Shown one piece after another: positions 47,464-59,964 of a stretch of 64,000 nucleotides of DNA; the stretch's first letter is position 1; the number at the start of each line of letters is the position of its first letter. Under the pieces are notes generated by a model. The model was not told the DNA's origin and ran no database searches. It worked only from the letters and a program-made list of their open reading frames with translations. The position numbers were made by a program, and so were the translations under genes. Source of the DNA: Nemophila menziesii (taxonomy: Eukaryota > Streptophyta > Magnoliopsida > Boraginales > Hydrophyllaceae); NCBI GenBank assembly GCA_029959085.1, contig JARWIR010000010.1, forward strand, positions 9,941,001-10,005,000, in the 5' to 3' direction.

Positions 47464-47853
47464 TTAATGGAACTGAGTTAGTTGGTGGACCTGGGAACTA
47501 GACCAAAGAGAGTTGTCTTTCATTGGTTTCATCAATTTTGACTCTTGGACCCATGGTTTGAAACCAAGGATGCAATTTACCATCCATATAAAAAGAACAT
47601 ATGAGAAGACGTTGATAACTAGAAATCCGCTGGTAATCAAACAAACGTTTTGCTTTAAAAATCCTACCAGATGGATCACTACATGCGAAATGCATAAAAT
47701 ATAAACGCATCCGGATTTCGTGGACATCCATTGAATACGAGTTAGATAATCTAGGCAGAGTTGGTGGTGGAACCGCTGTGACTGGAACGATAGGAGGATG
47801 TTTAACTTACGGCGAATCGGAAGGCCCAATAAAGCGTTCCGATTTCCTCTCAA
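47464..47853 (-). pseudogene. Ty3/gypsy gag fragment (unit I)
   Basis: The useful minus-strand frame reads RLYFMHFACSDPSGRIFKAKRLFDYQRI ... SFYMDGKLHPWFQTM, which is the pattern of the retrotransposon gag core (F-x-G-x-DP-x-GW...A..YF....F and FYM-x-G-x-A-x-WFQ). Another overlapping frame is open longer but shows no such match. The fragment lies between the WRC gene and LINE sequence, and the same arrangement is repeated at 55121-55519, so it was part of the unit before duplication. Confidence 0.55.
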
Positions 47854-47879
47854 GTTTTATTACAAGAGAAGCAATTTTA

Positions 47880-49430
47880 GTGACACCCCCTTGTAGTTGC
47901 TAGTACCCTTCCAGAAGAAATATCTTGTTCTATTTGTTACAATTATAATAACACTTTGTGGAAGACAGAAAACTTCACACCAATAACTGTAAAACTACTT
48001 AAAACATATTTGATTAATTGTATCCTATCACCAAAATAAAACCATTTAGAAGTACAACTTCATATTTTAGATGACCATTCGTTGAGAAGTGGGGCACAAT
48101 CATTGATACTTAATCTTATTATATATGATTCAATCTTAAGTGCGTTTTATGTTAAAAATTCTTACTATATTATGTTTTACACTTGAGTTGCATTCTCCAT
48201 AAAAATATTTCGTTTAGCATCACCATAACTCAAACCAGACATCTTTAGGAACATAACTCTTTTGAATGTGCATGCATATTAATAATCATAACGTAATTGA
48301 TTTTAATTTTCTACATTTTGGATGTCATTGAACCTAACTTTCCATATTACTTTGAGTACATAGCGCCTGTGTGAGCACTACTATGCAAATAACAAACATA
48401 TATGGTGAAAGGATATCACATTTTCTCAATCCTTGAGTCCCAGCGAAATATCCATGAAGACATCATATTTGTTCAAAATTGAGTGTGATCGATAGTCATA
48501 CACATCTTAATTCAATAAAAAAAATTGTATAGGAAACCTCATTGCTATTAATGTTTTGATACCGAATTCCCAACTAAGTGAATCATAAAGCCTTCACAAT
48601 ATCAAGTTTTAATATCCATCTATAAGACATTATTAGTATTCTGTAACCATTTACTATATCTTCTTTAACAAGTATATTCTTAGATATGCTTTTTTCATGA
48701 ACAAAAACTTATTAATTATTTGAGATAAAGCGATTGTAGCATCAAATAATTCATATCAATTTGATCCGACCAGTATTTTTAAATAAATAGTACTTATTGT
48801 TTAACACCTCAGTTTTCCACTCACTCGTTAAGGATATCAATTTTGAGGTATACGAGGCAACCTCATTCATTTTTAACGAAATTATGATTTCACATTTTTT
48901 TGAGGGTTTTTCTCAATGAACGAACCTGCATGATCTTTGAAGGTTAAATCTATTTCCATGTTATATATTTATCGTACTTTTATATCACATCATATATTCT
49001 TCAATTACTTTTGATCCATAATGTGTACACTGCAGTTTTTAAAAAATATTGCTACTTGAAATAACACAACACCATATTCACCCTTAAACGAACTTGTACT
49101 CTCCCATATTGTCTTGACTTATAGTACATGCATTGCAAATTTAGACTTAATTTTCAATTAACCATCTAATTTGGCACAATCGATGAATTCAAAATTATAA
49201 AGCAAGACATGGGTTTTCAGATGGATCGCACCGTTCAAGGCCAAATGTATTTTTATTTGGAAGACATGAATCATCATTAAGCTTTTACCATAATCAAGTG
49301 TACCTGTCTACAACAATTACTTAATAGTATAATAATTTAGCTACTGTCTGAAGATCTTCCCATTCATTACATTGTTCCGACCACCGTACAGGATGACCAT
49401 AGATGACTAGATATCCACCTGGCATAATAA
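47880..49430 (-). pseudogene. L1-type LINE fragment (endonuclease to RT), minus strand
   Basis: Minus-strand order is that of a LINE ORF2. An endonuclease-like part comes first at 49430-48930 (YGHPVRWSEQCNEWEDLQTVAKLL, FIDCAKLDG), then RT pieces at 48850-48400, and at 48110-47890 the post-RT stretch (APLLNEWSSKI, FGDRIQLIKYVLSSFTV). Stops and frameshifts are frequent. About 1.5 kb is left of an element that would be some 4-6 kb. The last 430 bp belongs to repeat unit I and recurs at 55545-55965. Confidence 0.6.
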
Positions 49431-49689
49431 TAAACACTTATATGTTTATACCTTCATGTAACATTTTATTATCCTTTATCTGGAAAATGTTATAAGAACT
49501 GATAGGCAAAAGGTCTCCTTGAGAACTTTCCTTCATCTCCATAATGAATCCTTTCCAAAACTACTTCCTTTCAAGTAAGATTTCATCCAACCACTTAGAT
49601 TAAATTGATTTTCTTGAGAAGCAACAGGCCCAACATTTTTCCAAAATGACTATTTCTTTTTGAAAATATATCCCAAGCCTCATTTATTG

Positions 49690-50880
49690 GTAATCATACG
49701 TAATTCAGTGCTATTTTTTCATCCCTTTTTAGTTGTTTGTACCCTTCCACAAGAAATATCTTATTCTACATTTTAACATTTTGATCACACTTTGTGAAAG
49801 AGAGAAAACTTCACACTAATAAACTATTAAACTACTTATAGAATATTAAATTAAATTTAGCTTATCACCATAATTCAACCACTTGGAAGTCCAACTTCAC
49901 ATTCTAGATGTCAATTTGCTGAGAAGTGGGACACAATCCTTGAAGCGTAATCTTAATTATGTTATATCATTAAATAGGAAGTATTTACTGGGTAAAGCCA
50001 AATATTTTATGTTAAAAATTCTCACTATATTATGTTTTACCCTTGAGTTTCATTCTCCATAGAAAATATTTCTTTTAGAATCACCAATATTCATATCAGA
50101 CACCTTTATGAACATCTTTGATCTCTTTTGAATATGCGTATCTAATTGATATTAATTTTCCTATATTTTGGAAGTCATTGAAACTTAATTTGAGTAAGTA
50201 GAATATGTGTGAGCATTGATATGCAAATAACATACATTTATGGTAATAAAGTATCACGTTGTCTCAATCCTTGGGTCCTAAGGAAATATCCATGATGATG
50301 ACTTACATTTGATCAAAATTGAGTGTGAATGGTAGTCATACACATCTTAATTCAATAAATAAATTGTTTAGGAAACCTCATTGCTATTAGTGTTTCGGTA
50401 ACAGATTCCTAATTAAATGTATCATAAAGGCTTCATAATATTAAGATTCAGTATCTACTTATGAGATATTCTTAATATTCTGTAACCCTTTACTATATCT
50501 TGTGCAACAAGTATATTCTTAAATATGCTTCTTCCATAAAAAAAGCTTATTAACTATTTGAGATAAGAGATTCTAGCACCCTCATTAATCTGTTTGAAAA
50601 TATATTTGTGATTATCAGGTATATCTCATTACAACAAATAATTGGTTCATAATCTTTGGCCAATATTGGGGTTTTCATCTTTGGAACCAACGTAATATAA
50701 CCCATATTTAACGCTTCGGGAAAAGTACTATCAGTAAATAAACTCATTATAGCTTCATTTATGTCATGTCCCATAATGTTGCAGGAGTGTTTCAACGATA
50801 AACTAGGTCCTATTTTATAGAACCCAAATCCATTTTTTGCAATATCATTACAACTAAACTACATTTTTTAAATTAATTAC
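49690..50880 (-). pseudogene. L1-type LINE reverse transcriptase fragment, minus strand
   Basis: RT begins near 50860 with GHDINEAIMSLFTDSTFPEA...ITLVPKMKTP..AKDYEPIICCNEIYLIITNIFSNRL, the classic LINE stretch LIPK...DYRPISLCN..YK...... Then come SAFFMEEAYL, MRFPKQFIY (50350-50410), FLRTQGLRQRDTLLP (50240-50280, for the GLRQGDPLSP motif) and finally RLRFKDCVPLLSKLTSRM near 49900. Frames shift repeatedly. It is a second, separate copy of the family at 47880-49430, placed head to tail with it. Confidence 0.75.
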
Positions 50881-51350
50881 TAAGTGATATTAATGACAAG
50901 TTAAATATTCAAATTAGTTGCTCTAATGCTAGAAACGCAATCTATCTTTATGACTTTTTTCTAACAATTAATCTGGAACCAACGATGATGCTAGGCGACT
51001 ACCCATGATGAAACCTTTTATGATAAATCAATTTCAGACTATTTGCCAATGCGAACCCCCTGACAATGCCATAACAAAACCCTTTATGATAAACAACGAT
51101 GGGCATTTTCCGCATTATCAAATGCCTTATACATTAAACCCTCATATAACTTTGTGTGTTCTGGATATTTTATAAGTTATGCGTGTTTATCAAATTTGTG
51201 AGGATGTTTTTTTGGTCAATCAACTACCGTGACATCGTCTTTGACAATGTATTTTAGCAAGGAAGGTCGGGAGATGATATTAAATAACATTATTATTTAA
51301 TTTTGACAAAAAAATCATTAACTAGCATCACTAATAATGACAATCGATAT

Positions 51351-51352
<2 letters not shown>
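50881..51352. other. Unassigned AT-rich stretch before unit II
   Basis: No gene or clear repeat seen. It may be further decayed LINE sequence. Confidence 0.3.

Positions 51353-51406
<54 letters not shown>
51353..51406. repeat. (TA)n microsatellite
   Basis: About 54 bases of TA at the left edge of unit II. Confidence 0.95.
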
Positions 51407-51410
<4 letters not shown>

Positions 51411-51500
51411 CTATAATATTTTAGCAACTCGATTTTATATATTTGGTAACTATCCATTGTGAAATTCCGTAGCATAAATTATTAGTCAATTAGTTTTTTT

Positions 51501-52900
51501 GTATATATTTTATTTCATTATAGATATACACATAGTAGGACAATTATGAGATTTAAGATTTAACGAATAAATATTATAATTTCAAATAATACATAAATTA
51601 TACGTAGATTATAGAAGAATATTTAGTATATCATATATTCGTAATTAGTAAAATGTTAAATATCAATAACTTCAAATTTTATTAAAATTTAATGTAATGT
51701 TAATTTTTAATTTTCTATTAATAATTCAAATCATATAAATTTAAAGATGTAAGAAAATAATAATAAAAAGTCTCATTTATATAGTTTTGAATTTTTTAAT
51801 TATGTAACAGATAATGTTACATGCGCCACCACATATATTGGTCTCTTTTGCTGTCGAAACCTATAATCATATTAATGATTGTATCTTTTTTGTATATATT
51901 TTATTTCATTATAGATATACGCATAGTAGGACGATTATGAGATTTAAGATTTAATAAATAAATAATATAATTTCAAATAATAAATTATACATAGATTATA
52001 GAAGAATATTTAGTATATCAAATATTCTTAATTAGTAAAAAGTTTAAATATCAATCATCAATATATAGTAATTTAAAATTTATTAAAATTTAATTTAATT
52101 TTAATTTTTCATTTTCTATTAATAACTCAAATCATATAAATTTAAAGTTATTTTTAAAAAATTAATCAAAAAAAGTCTCATTTATATAGTTTTTAATTTT
52201 TTAATTATGTAACTGATAATGTTATCGGTCACTCTTATTATCAAAACCCTAACATGAGCTACCATATATAATGGTCTCTTTTGCTGTCAAAACCCTATAA
52301 TCATACTTATGATGGTCTCTTTTTTGTATATATTTTATTTCATTATAGATATACACATAGTAGGACAATTATGAGATTTAAGATTTAACGAATAAAAAAT
52401 ATAATTTCAAATAATACATAAATTATACGTAGATTATAGAAGAATATTTAGTATATCAAATAGGGTAGGACTTCCATCTAATATTGGATTGTCCAATATT
52501 CATATCATGGCCATTGCTTGTTATAGAAAAACACATGTCATAGATTAATAAATTAGTTACTTTTGTAAGTTTAAAACATGGGGTATGTGTACTAATATTA
52601 TATTATTGGTGTAGGATCATCCAATATTGGATGGAAGAATTTTCCTATCAAATATTCTTAATTAGTAAAAAGTTTAAATATCAATCACCAATATATAGTA
52701 ATTCAACATTTATTAAAATTTAATGTTAATTTTTAATTTTCTATTAATAATTCAAATCATATAACTTTAAAATTATTTTTTAAAAAATAATAAAAAAAGG
52801 TCTCATTTATATAGTTTAGAAGTTTTTAATTATGTAACCGATAATGTTATCGGTCACTGTTATTATCAAAACCCTAACATGCACGACCATATATAATGAT
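51501..52900 (+). repeat. Tandem triplication of the upstream region of unit II
   Basis: gtatatattttatttcatta recurs at 51501, 51892 and 52326, that is periods of 391 and 434 bp. Each copy ends near 'aaaaccctaacatg...ggtctcttttgctgtc'. The third copy is enlarged by the MITE at 52463-52645. Unit III has only one copy. Confidence 0.85.
52463..52645. mobile_element. Mutator-like MITE, copy 3 (183 bp)
   Basis: Starts gggtaggacttccatctaat, ends aatattggatggaagaattttcc, and is flanked by perfect 9 bp repeats tatcaaata (52454-52462 and 52646-52654). The neighbouring tandem copies have tatcaaatattc uninterrupted (for example near 52015), which is the empty site. Confidence 0.92.
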
Positions 52901-54016
52901 ATCTTTTTCTGTCAAAATCCTAAAGTCATCCTTCACATATATTTCACACACAATAATATACTCCTCTTGTTCAATCCTCACCTAATCATTATTTTACTAT
53001 AGCAATAATCTTCTCATCTTTTTTGTGTATTATGTATGGTCCCAATATCCACGGTCAAGTAATAAATTCATTATTCAATCTATAGATTGTTGGTCATTAC
53101 ATTTCAAATCAAGAGTTATAAAAAATAAGACTCACAAAAGGTTAGATTGTTGATATTTTTTAATAATTCAATTACTTCTTAGTTCTTCCCTGTGATAGTT
53201 TTGATAATGCCCTTTTGTTTCTTCCATTATATGACATTTGCTCTTATTAAATATCTAAAATTGTATTGTGTTTTTTTGCATCATATTTTTAGTTATGGTC
53301 AATTAACATCAATTTTTGATTTGAACAAACGTAGAAGATTATATAACATTAAAGTAGACAATACATATTTAACACATGAGTAAATGTTTATTGTAAATAT
53401 ATACTCAAATTATACTTATAAATTAGAAGTTAATTCAACATTGTTTCATAATATACTACTTTAATTGGTGCAAATATAATATTAATTTTTACTTGTGATT
53501 TGTATATAGTTAGAAATTGGGTACTTTTAGATTTTTCTGTATTTTTTCATAGTGGGGGTGTTTATTTTAGTAGTATTCAATTATCTTGGGTTAACGATTC
53601 CAGAGGGATAGATAATCATTTTTCTATACATTTGTTTGTATTAATAAAAGTAGTTTTCGAAGCTAAATTGTGCAATTGTGATACTTATTTTCAAGTCAAA
53701 ATTCAAGTCAAAATTACAGTTATGGAAATGAACCTTTAGCTTTAACAATCTTTTATATTTTGTTTACCTATATTGTATATTTAACATACTTTAGACAATA
53801 TATTAATTATATAGAGATTTGACGTAGACATTGAGATGCACGTGGTAGTTAATTTTTTTTGTCAAAGTAATGCGTTTTTTTCTCGAGTGTAAATGATACA
53901 AAACATTTCTAATTACATTATTCGTTTGTGTTTTTGTAGGTGCTATCATGTGTATGAATAATTTTTTAGGGGTTTTCACAACAATAACCCAATACAGAAA
54001 ACAAAAACAAATGGAT

Positions 54017-54607
54017 ATGGTGGCGCGTGATGATCTTGAAGGCGGTGGAGGTGATGGAGATGATGATCAGAAGTGGAGGTGTAAACAAAGGAAGACTAAT
54101 TGGAGATGCAAAGAGAAAGCCATGAATGGTTTTCCTTGATTTGATAAGCATTCTTTAGCTAGAAAGCTTTATTACGAAAGGTCTAAGAAGAGGAAGCTGG
54201 AAACTTAGAAGGTCAAACTTCACACCTAGCTATCTCGGTGGCTTCTGGTGGTGGAATTTTTGCAATTACATAGTCTCTGAGTAATTAATCAACATTTCCC
54301 ACTTCTGATTGCCTTCGGTGGTGTAATTGACGGCTAACATCAAGCATCATCTACCATATTTGCTTATGAAGATTTCACGAACGGTTGGAAGAACAAAATT
54401 GCAGCAGATGTATGGTGAAAAGTAAAATAATAAGAATAGAATAAAGAGAGGTCGATTAAGTAGTGGAGAAGAAGTTAGCAATGTGAATATAATTGTAAAT
54501 CAAAGGTAAATATTATAGTGAATCTATACATTGTTGCAGGTGATTTATCTTCTATTTACGTAGATGGAAAACCTTTGAGTGAAAATGATGTCAATTCCTT
54601 TCAATAA
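54017..54607 (+). pseudogene. WRC-domain gene fragment, copy II
   Basis: From ATG 54017: MVARDDLEGGGGDGDDDQKW, then RCKQRKTNWRCKEKAMNGFP. A TGA and a C-to-F change follow where copies I and III have the third cysteine region (CEKH). LARKLYYERSKKRKLET follows, then TAG. The second exon (DLSSIYVDGKPLSENDVNSFQ) ends at TAA 54605. An alternative ATG at 54011 adds two residues, and an upstream in-frame run to 53948 is probably leader. One of the better kept copies, but the zinc site is broken. Confidence 0.6.
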
Positions 54608-55120
54608 CCTAAGAAAATTGTAATTAATAATCTAATTTAGAGAGAAGTAATACAATAAATTTAAAAACAAAAACTTTAAAGACCAAAATAAAACTTCATT
54701 GGTTGATTCCTATTTTCTTCATGTACATGAATTACTTATAGATGTATAGAATAACTGTTATAGATAATAACAGCCGTATTCTATTTACTCAATATATATT
54801 TACTAATTATTCTTTAATATTAATTTATGCATTAATAACATTGCCTTTTTATTGAAATTAAACATTGTCCTCAAGGCTCTAAACTTGATAAATTTGTATT
54901 AAACAAAACTAGAATATATATCTGGAGGTACGTCTATAACCATCGAAGTAGAGTAATTATTATCACTTTCTGGATCTTAGAGAAACAGTTAAGGCCTTTA
55001 TTTACAACGATACCCAACCATACACCGTTCTTCAAAATTGTAGCATATAATTTTTTCACTCCATACTTGCATTTAAATCAGAGATAAACGGAGAATGTTA
55101 TACGGAACAGTGTGTTTCAC

Positions 55121-55519
55121 TTATGGAGAAGGCATAATGGATTCTGATATTGATAGATCTGAGTTAGTTGGTGGACGTAGGAACCAGACCAAAGAGAGTT
55201 GTCTTTCATCAGTGTCATCAATTTTGACTCTTGGACTCATGTTTTGAAACCAAAGATGATGAACATAGGAGAAGATGTTGATCACTAGAAATCCGCTGGT
55301 AATCAAACAAACATTTTGCTTTGACAATCCAACCAGATGAACCACTACCTTCAAAATGCATAATTTATAAACGCATCCGTCTTGCATGGACATCCATTGA
55401 AGACGGGTTAGATAATCTAGGCAGAGTTGGTAGTGGAATCGCGGTGAGTGGAACGATAGGAGGATGATTAACTTGCGGCGAATCAGAAGGCCCAATAAAC
55501 CGATCCAATTTCCTCTCAA
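55121..55519 (-). pseudogene. Ty3/gypsy gag fragment (unit II)
   Basis: Duplicate of 47464-47853. The minus-strand frame shows MHFEGSGSSGWIVKAKCLFDYQRISSDQHLL, closer to the gag consensus at the GW position than copy I, but it has lost the FYMDG stretch by deletion. It is not an independent insertion. Confidence 0.55.
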
Positions 55520-55544
55520 GTTTTCTTAAAAGAGAAGCAATATT

Positions 55545-55965
55545 AGTGACACCCCCTTTTAGTTTCTAGTACCCTTCCAGAAGAAATATCTTTTCTATTT
55601 GTTACAATTATAATAACACTTTGTGGAAGACAAAAAACTTCACACCAATAAACTGTAAAAATACTTAAAACATATTTGATTAATTGTAGCCTATCACCAA
55701 AATAAAACCAGTTAGAAGTCCAACTTCATATTTTAGATGACCATTCGTTGAGAAGTGGGGCACAATCCTTGATACTTAATCTTATTTTATATGATTCAAT
55801 CACAAGTGCGTTTTATGTTGAAAATTCTTACTATATTATGTTTTACACTTGAGTTGAATTCTCCATAAAAATATTTCGTTTAGCATCACCAGAATTCAAA
55901 CCAGACATCTTTATGAACATATTTAGACTCTTTTGAATGTGCATGTATATTAATAATCATAAAGT
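55545..55965 (-). pseudogene. LINE fragment at the end of unit II
   Basis: Duplicate of about 47880-48300: APLLNEWSSKI, FGDRLQLIKYVLSIFTVYW, then FWxG-like remains. It is cut off at 55965 by the LTR fragment. Confidence 0.6.
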
Positions 55966-56555
55966 ACTTTGGTGGGGAAGTGATCATCTTGACGGGGGTT
56001 TAATTACAGACATAGGTAATAATAGTAAGATAGAAATTATTGATCCTGACGGGCTTAGTTAATCTTATAGCCAATTGGTTAGAGAACCTGACATTCGAAG
56101 GTGGATTATGATCGCCCTGGCAGGGTTTGTAACATTTGAGAATAACTCCTAAGTCCACCCTGACGGGGGTTAGGAGAATCTAGACTCCCGTACTATTACT
56201 AGTTACTAAGCATTAATTAAGTTTATTTCGGTGAAACCTAGCGTGACTCAAGTACTATTCTCTCATCCTTGCGTCTCTTCATATTTTATTTTCTTGCATT
56301 AGTTTTAATTTAGTTTAATCTTTACTTTATTTGCACTTTAGTTCTTAAACAAAAAACCAAACAAAAATTTATCTCTTTTACTTTTAATTTTCATTCAAGA
56401 AACTATTTCCATTTATTGCATAACCCCTTAGTCTTACCTAATCCGTCCCTGAGATCGAAACCCGTTTACCGGATATTACTTGAACGACCCGTACACTTGC
56501 GGTACGTGTCTTGCTTTTTTAGGTGTGTTTATTTAGAACACACTAGGAGACACCA
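55966..56555 (+). mobile_element. Athila-type LTR, 3' 590 bp only
   Basis: Matches the downstream part of the LTRs of A and B from ggggaagtgatcatc to the end ...aggagacacca. It has four spaced ctgacgggg-like motifs (55990, 56048, 56126, 56160). L1 coding sequence starts right after it, just as at 8707, so it was the right end of an element that had inserted into a LINE. The left part was lost when it was joined to unit II. Confidence 0.85.
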
Positions 56556-58830
56556 ATTGTCCTATTCTTTTTTTTCTTGTTACTCAAGCTTTATCCTCAC
56601 TTATTAAATATTATGTTCATACATGTCTCCTAACAAAATTGAGGATACCCAAGGCAACCCCTAGTCTTACACATGTTTTGTTTGCAAATGACAACCTCTT
56701 TTTCTTGGAAGCTGATGATTACAATATTGATATATTCCTTAATATCTTTAATAAATATGGAATGGATAAAAGGTAGAATATTAATCTTAACAAGAGTAGT
56801 GTGTTGTTTAGCAAACAAACTCCTATTGAGATTAGAAATAAGATCTCAAATCAACTCAGAATGAGGAAGTTAGAGGATCTTGGTAATTCTTCAGATTGGG
56901 GCAAATCTAAATTTAAGTCTTTAAAATGGGGATTGATGGATAGGATACAAAAATTATTTCTAAAAGCAGAAAAGATATCTCGATAAAAGCTATTATAGGA
57001 GCAATTGCTAATTCTATGTCAATTTTACTAATACCAAAAAATTTCACTAGTCCTCTGAATTCCTCTAGTTTTAAAATTTTATTGGAACAATCAGGGAGAA
57101 AGAGATGCCACTGGGTTAAATGGAAAACTCTCATGAATACTAAGGAATATGGTGGTTTGGGTTTTAATGATTTTACTACACAAAATTAGCATCAAATGCT
57201 TGGAAATTTTTACCAACTCAAACCCACTTTTATTTAAAGTGCTTAAAGGAAAATATTTTCATAACACTAGTTTTTTAAATTCTTCTTTGAGTATCAATTG
57301 CTCCCGGTGTTGGAAGAGCATTGAAACAGGGATAGATTATTTTAAAAGATAAGTTGAAATGGAACATTGGGGATGGAAAAACCTTACATATTTGGGAAAG
57401 TTCTTGGCTCCCTATTAATATTATACTATCTAAGCCAGCTGACTATACTATTGAGTTTGTTTTTTGAGCTCTTAAATTTTGATACTCATCAAATGGAATA
57501 TGGATTTGGTAAATTGCTTATTTACACCTGAAGTTGCAGCAACCATTAGCCAAATGTACATTCCAATTTATCACTGAAATGATACCCCTTATTGGACTAA
57601 GTCTATATCAAGGGATCTCAAGGAAGGAATGTTATAACAAGCTATATAGGACTCAACAAAGGCAAGAGATGTTAAGGAACACCAAAATTTGAGATTCCTC
57701 ATTTCAAATGGATACAAATGATTGAAAATTTATCTGGCAGTTGAAAGTTATGCCAAAGGTAAAAAAAATTATTCGGATATACTGGAATAATGGATTAGTT
57801 ACCAATGTGAATAGATGTAAAATTAAATCGATTGATAATCATGAATGCAATCTATGTGGAGCTGAAAATAAAACCATTGAGCATCTTCTCAGTTTCGTTG
57901 TTCTTGTATGGTTGGTTAGTCCATTATTCTTTAACTCTTTATCTGAACCTTCATTTAATGGGAAAAAATAGATTCATTTCATAAGAGTGTATGCCTATGA
58001 AAATGGTGACTTATTGTTCAATATGGGTGATCTGTCTTTTCTTGTGGCTTGGCATATTTGGAAAGGAAGGAATGAGTTTATATATAAATGATATAGTCTT
58101 GACCCTTTAATTATTGTTCAAAGATCAATTATGACCTATGATGAGTATTGCACAGCAAATAAGCTACTACTGAGGTGAATAACTTATATTAGAAATACAA
58201 ATTTTAATAGTAATGGCTCAAATGTTCTATCTTCAAGGTTTTGTGATACTAAAATCAATAATATTTCTCTTTATTATGGTACAAGTATTGCAAAGGGTGG
58301 GGATTATACTAGTTGGAATCCCCCTATTAAAGGAAACTATAAACTTAGTTGTGATGCTGCTTATGAAATAAAAACTAATTTAGTTGTTGTTTCTTGTGTT
58401 TTGAGGGATTCAATAGGTGCAATGCTAGATGGTTTTGCTATGAAGGTACAATTAAACTCAGTGGTTGAAGCAGAATAAAGAGTAATCATTTTATCATGTT
58501 AGATGGCTTCAAGATTTCCTCCTGGATCTATGGAACTCGAGAATGATAACCTTACTGTTATTAACCAAGCAAATTATAAAGTTGTTAGATTATCTAGCTG
58601 TACCAGATTTTTGGTTAGATGTATTTTAATTTGTAAAACTAAGTACAAGATCAAGTTCTTAAATGTGAGAATAACTAGAAATTGAGTAGTTGATTGGGTG
58701 GCCAAACAAAAGATAAAAGACAATCTTCTTGTCCTTTGGATGAATAATCCACCTTGCTAATCAGCCAATCTACTTAAGGGTGACTTTGAAATACACAAAA
58801 TTTGTTAATATTTTGTAACCAACAATGATT
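56556..58830 (+). pseudogene. L1-type LINE ORF2 3' half (RT end, zinc region, RNase H)
   Basis: Begins with FFFLVTQALSSLIK and LTHVLFANDNLFFLEADDYN (the RT YADD/FADD box, here F-A-N-D), INLNKSSVLFSKQTP, then post-RT sequence. A zf-RVT-like region is near 57740-57890 (CKIKSIDNHECNLCGAENKTIEHLL), and an RNase H-like domain runs from about 58315 (PIKGNYKLSCDAAYE, VVSCVLRDSIGAM, ... VVDWVAKQK). Several frameshifts and stops. The FADD to FAND change would itself inactivate RT. It ends near 58830 in an A-rich stretch. Confidence 0.85.
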
Positions 58831-58888
58831 TATGTTAATGTTATTTACATTTGACTAAAAAAAGATTATTCATTACAATTTGTTTAGG

Positions 58889-59490
58889 TTATTGAAAGGA
58901 ATTGACATCATTTTCACTCAAATGTTTTGCATCTACATAAATAGAAGATAGATCACCTGCAAACAAGGTATAGATTTACTATAATATATACATTTGCTTT
59001 ACAATTACATTCACATTTCTAACTTCTCCATTACTTAATCTACCGTTCTTTATTTTATTCTAAGTATTTACCTTTTCACCATACATTTGCTTCTCGCATG
59101 TAATTATGTTCTCCCAGCCGTTACTAGAATCTTCATAAGAGAAAATGATAGATGATGCTTGATATTAGCCAGCAATTACACCACCGAAGGCGATAGAAGT
59201 GGGGAATCTTGATTGATTACTCATAGACTCTATAATTGTAGTTATTCCACCACCAGAAGCCACCAAGTTAGCTAAGTGTGAAGCTTGATCTTCTAAGTTT
59301 CCAACTTCCTCTTCTTAGACATTTTGTAATAGAGATTTTTAGCTAAAGCATGCTTCTCACACCGAAGGCAACCATTTATAGCTTTCTCTTTGCATCTCCA
59401 ATTATTTCTCCTTTCTTTACACCTCCACTTCTGATCATCATCTCCATCACCTCCTTCGCCTTCAAAATACCAATGCACCACCATACCCAT
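58889..59490 (-). pseudogene. WRC-domain gene fragment, copy III (best preserved WRC module)
   Basis: From ATG 59490 the minus strand reads MGMVVHWYFEGEGGDGDDDQ, then KWRCKERRNNWRCKEKAING and CLRCEKHALAKNLYYKMSKK; 65 codons are open. The cysteines and histidine fit C-x8-C-x10-C-x2-H, one residue short of the usual WRC spacing (C-x9-C-x10-C-x2-H). A TAG follows KRKLET, but a -1 shift opens NLEDQASHLANLVASGGG and more, so a frameshift interrupts an originally longer exon. Exon 2 ends at 58889. The first part could still be translated. A nuclear, DNA- or chromatin-related role is inferred from the module only. Confidence 0.6.
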
Positions 59491-59964
59491 TTGTTAATTA
59501 TTTTATGTAATGGGTTATTGTTGTGAAAACCCTAAAAAATCGTTCAACATCTCTTAGCATACACATGATAGCACCTACGAAAACACAAATGAATATTGTA
59601 ATTAGAAACGTTTTGTATTATTTACGCTCGAGAAACAAACGTATTATTATAACTACATAATTTTTAACTACCACGTGCATCTCAATGTCTACTTCAAACC
59701 TCTGTATAATTAATATATTCTCACGTATGTAAAATATAGTATAGGTAAACATAATAAAAGATATTGTTAAAGCTAAAATTTCATTTCCTTAACTGTAATT
59801 TCGATTGAAAACAAGTATCACAATTGCACATTTTAGTTTGGAAAACTACTTTTATTAGTACACACAAATGTAGAATACTACTAAAGTAAACACCTCCATT
59901 ATTAGTACACACAAATGAAAAATACAGAAAAATCCACAAAAATATGTACCACAACTTCTAACTA

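Larger units (their letters stand above)
44935..48300 (+). repeat. WRC-gene repeat unit I
   Basis: Collinear with 51407-55965 (unit II, after its extra tandem copies) and, inverted, with 58850-62640 (unit III). It contains an AT-rich upstream region, a promoter-like stretch (aatcattatttcactatagc..ttctcttc), the WRC pseudogene, a gypsy gag scrap and the end of a LINE. Confidence 0.85.
51407..55965 (+). repeat. WRC-gene repeat unit II
   Basis: Starts aatatctataatattttagc, which is also (inverted) the end of unit III at 62640. Its upstream part is expanded to three tandem copies (51501-52900) and holds a MITE. From 52930 on it is collinear with unit I through the gag and LINE pieces, and it ends at 55965 where an Athila-type LTR fragment begins. 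Confidence 0.85.
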
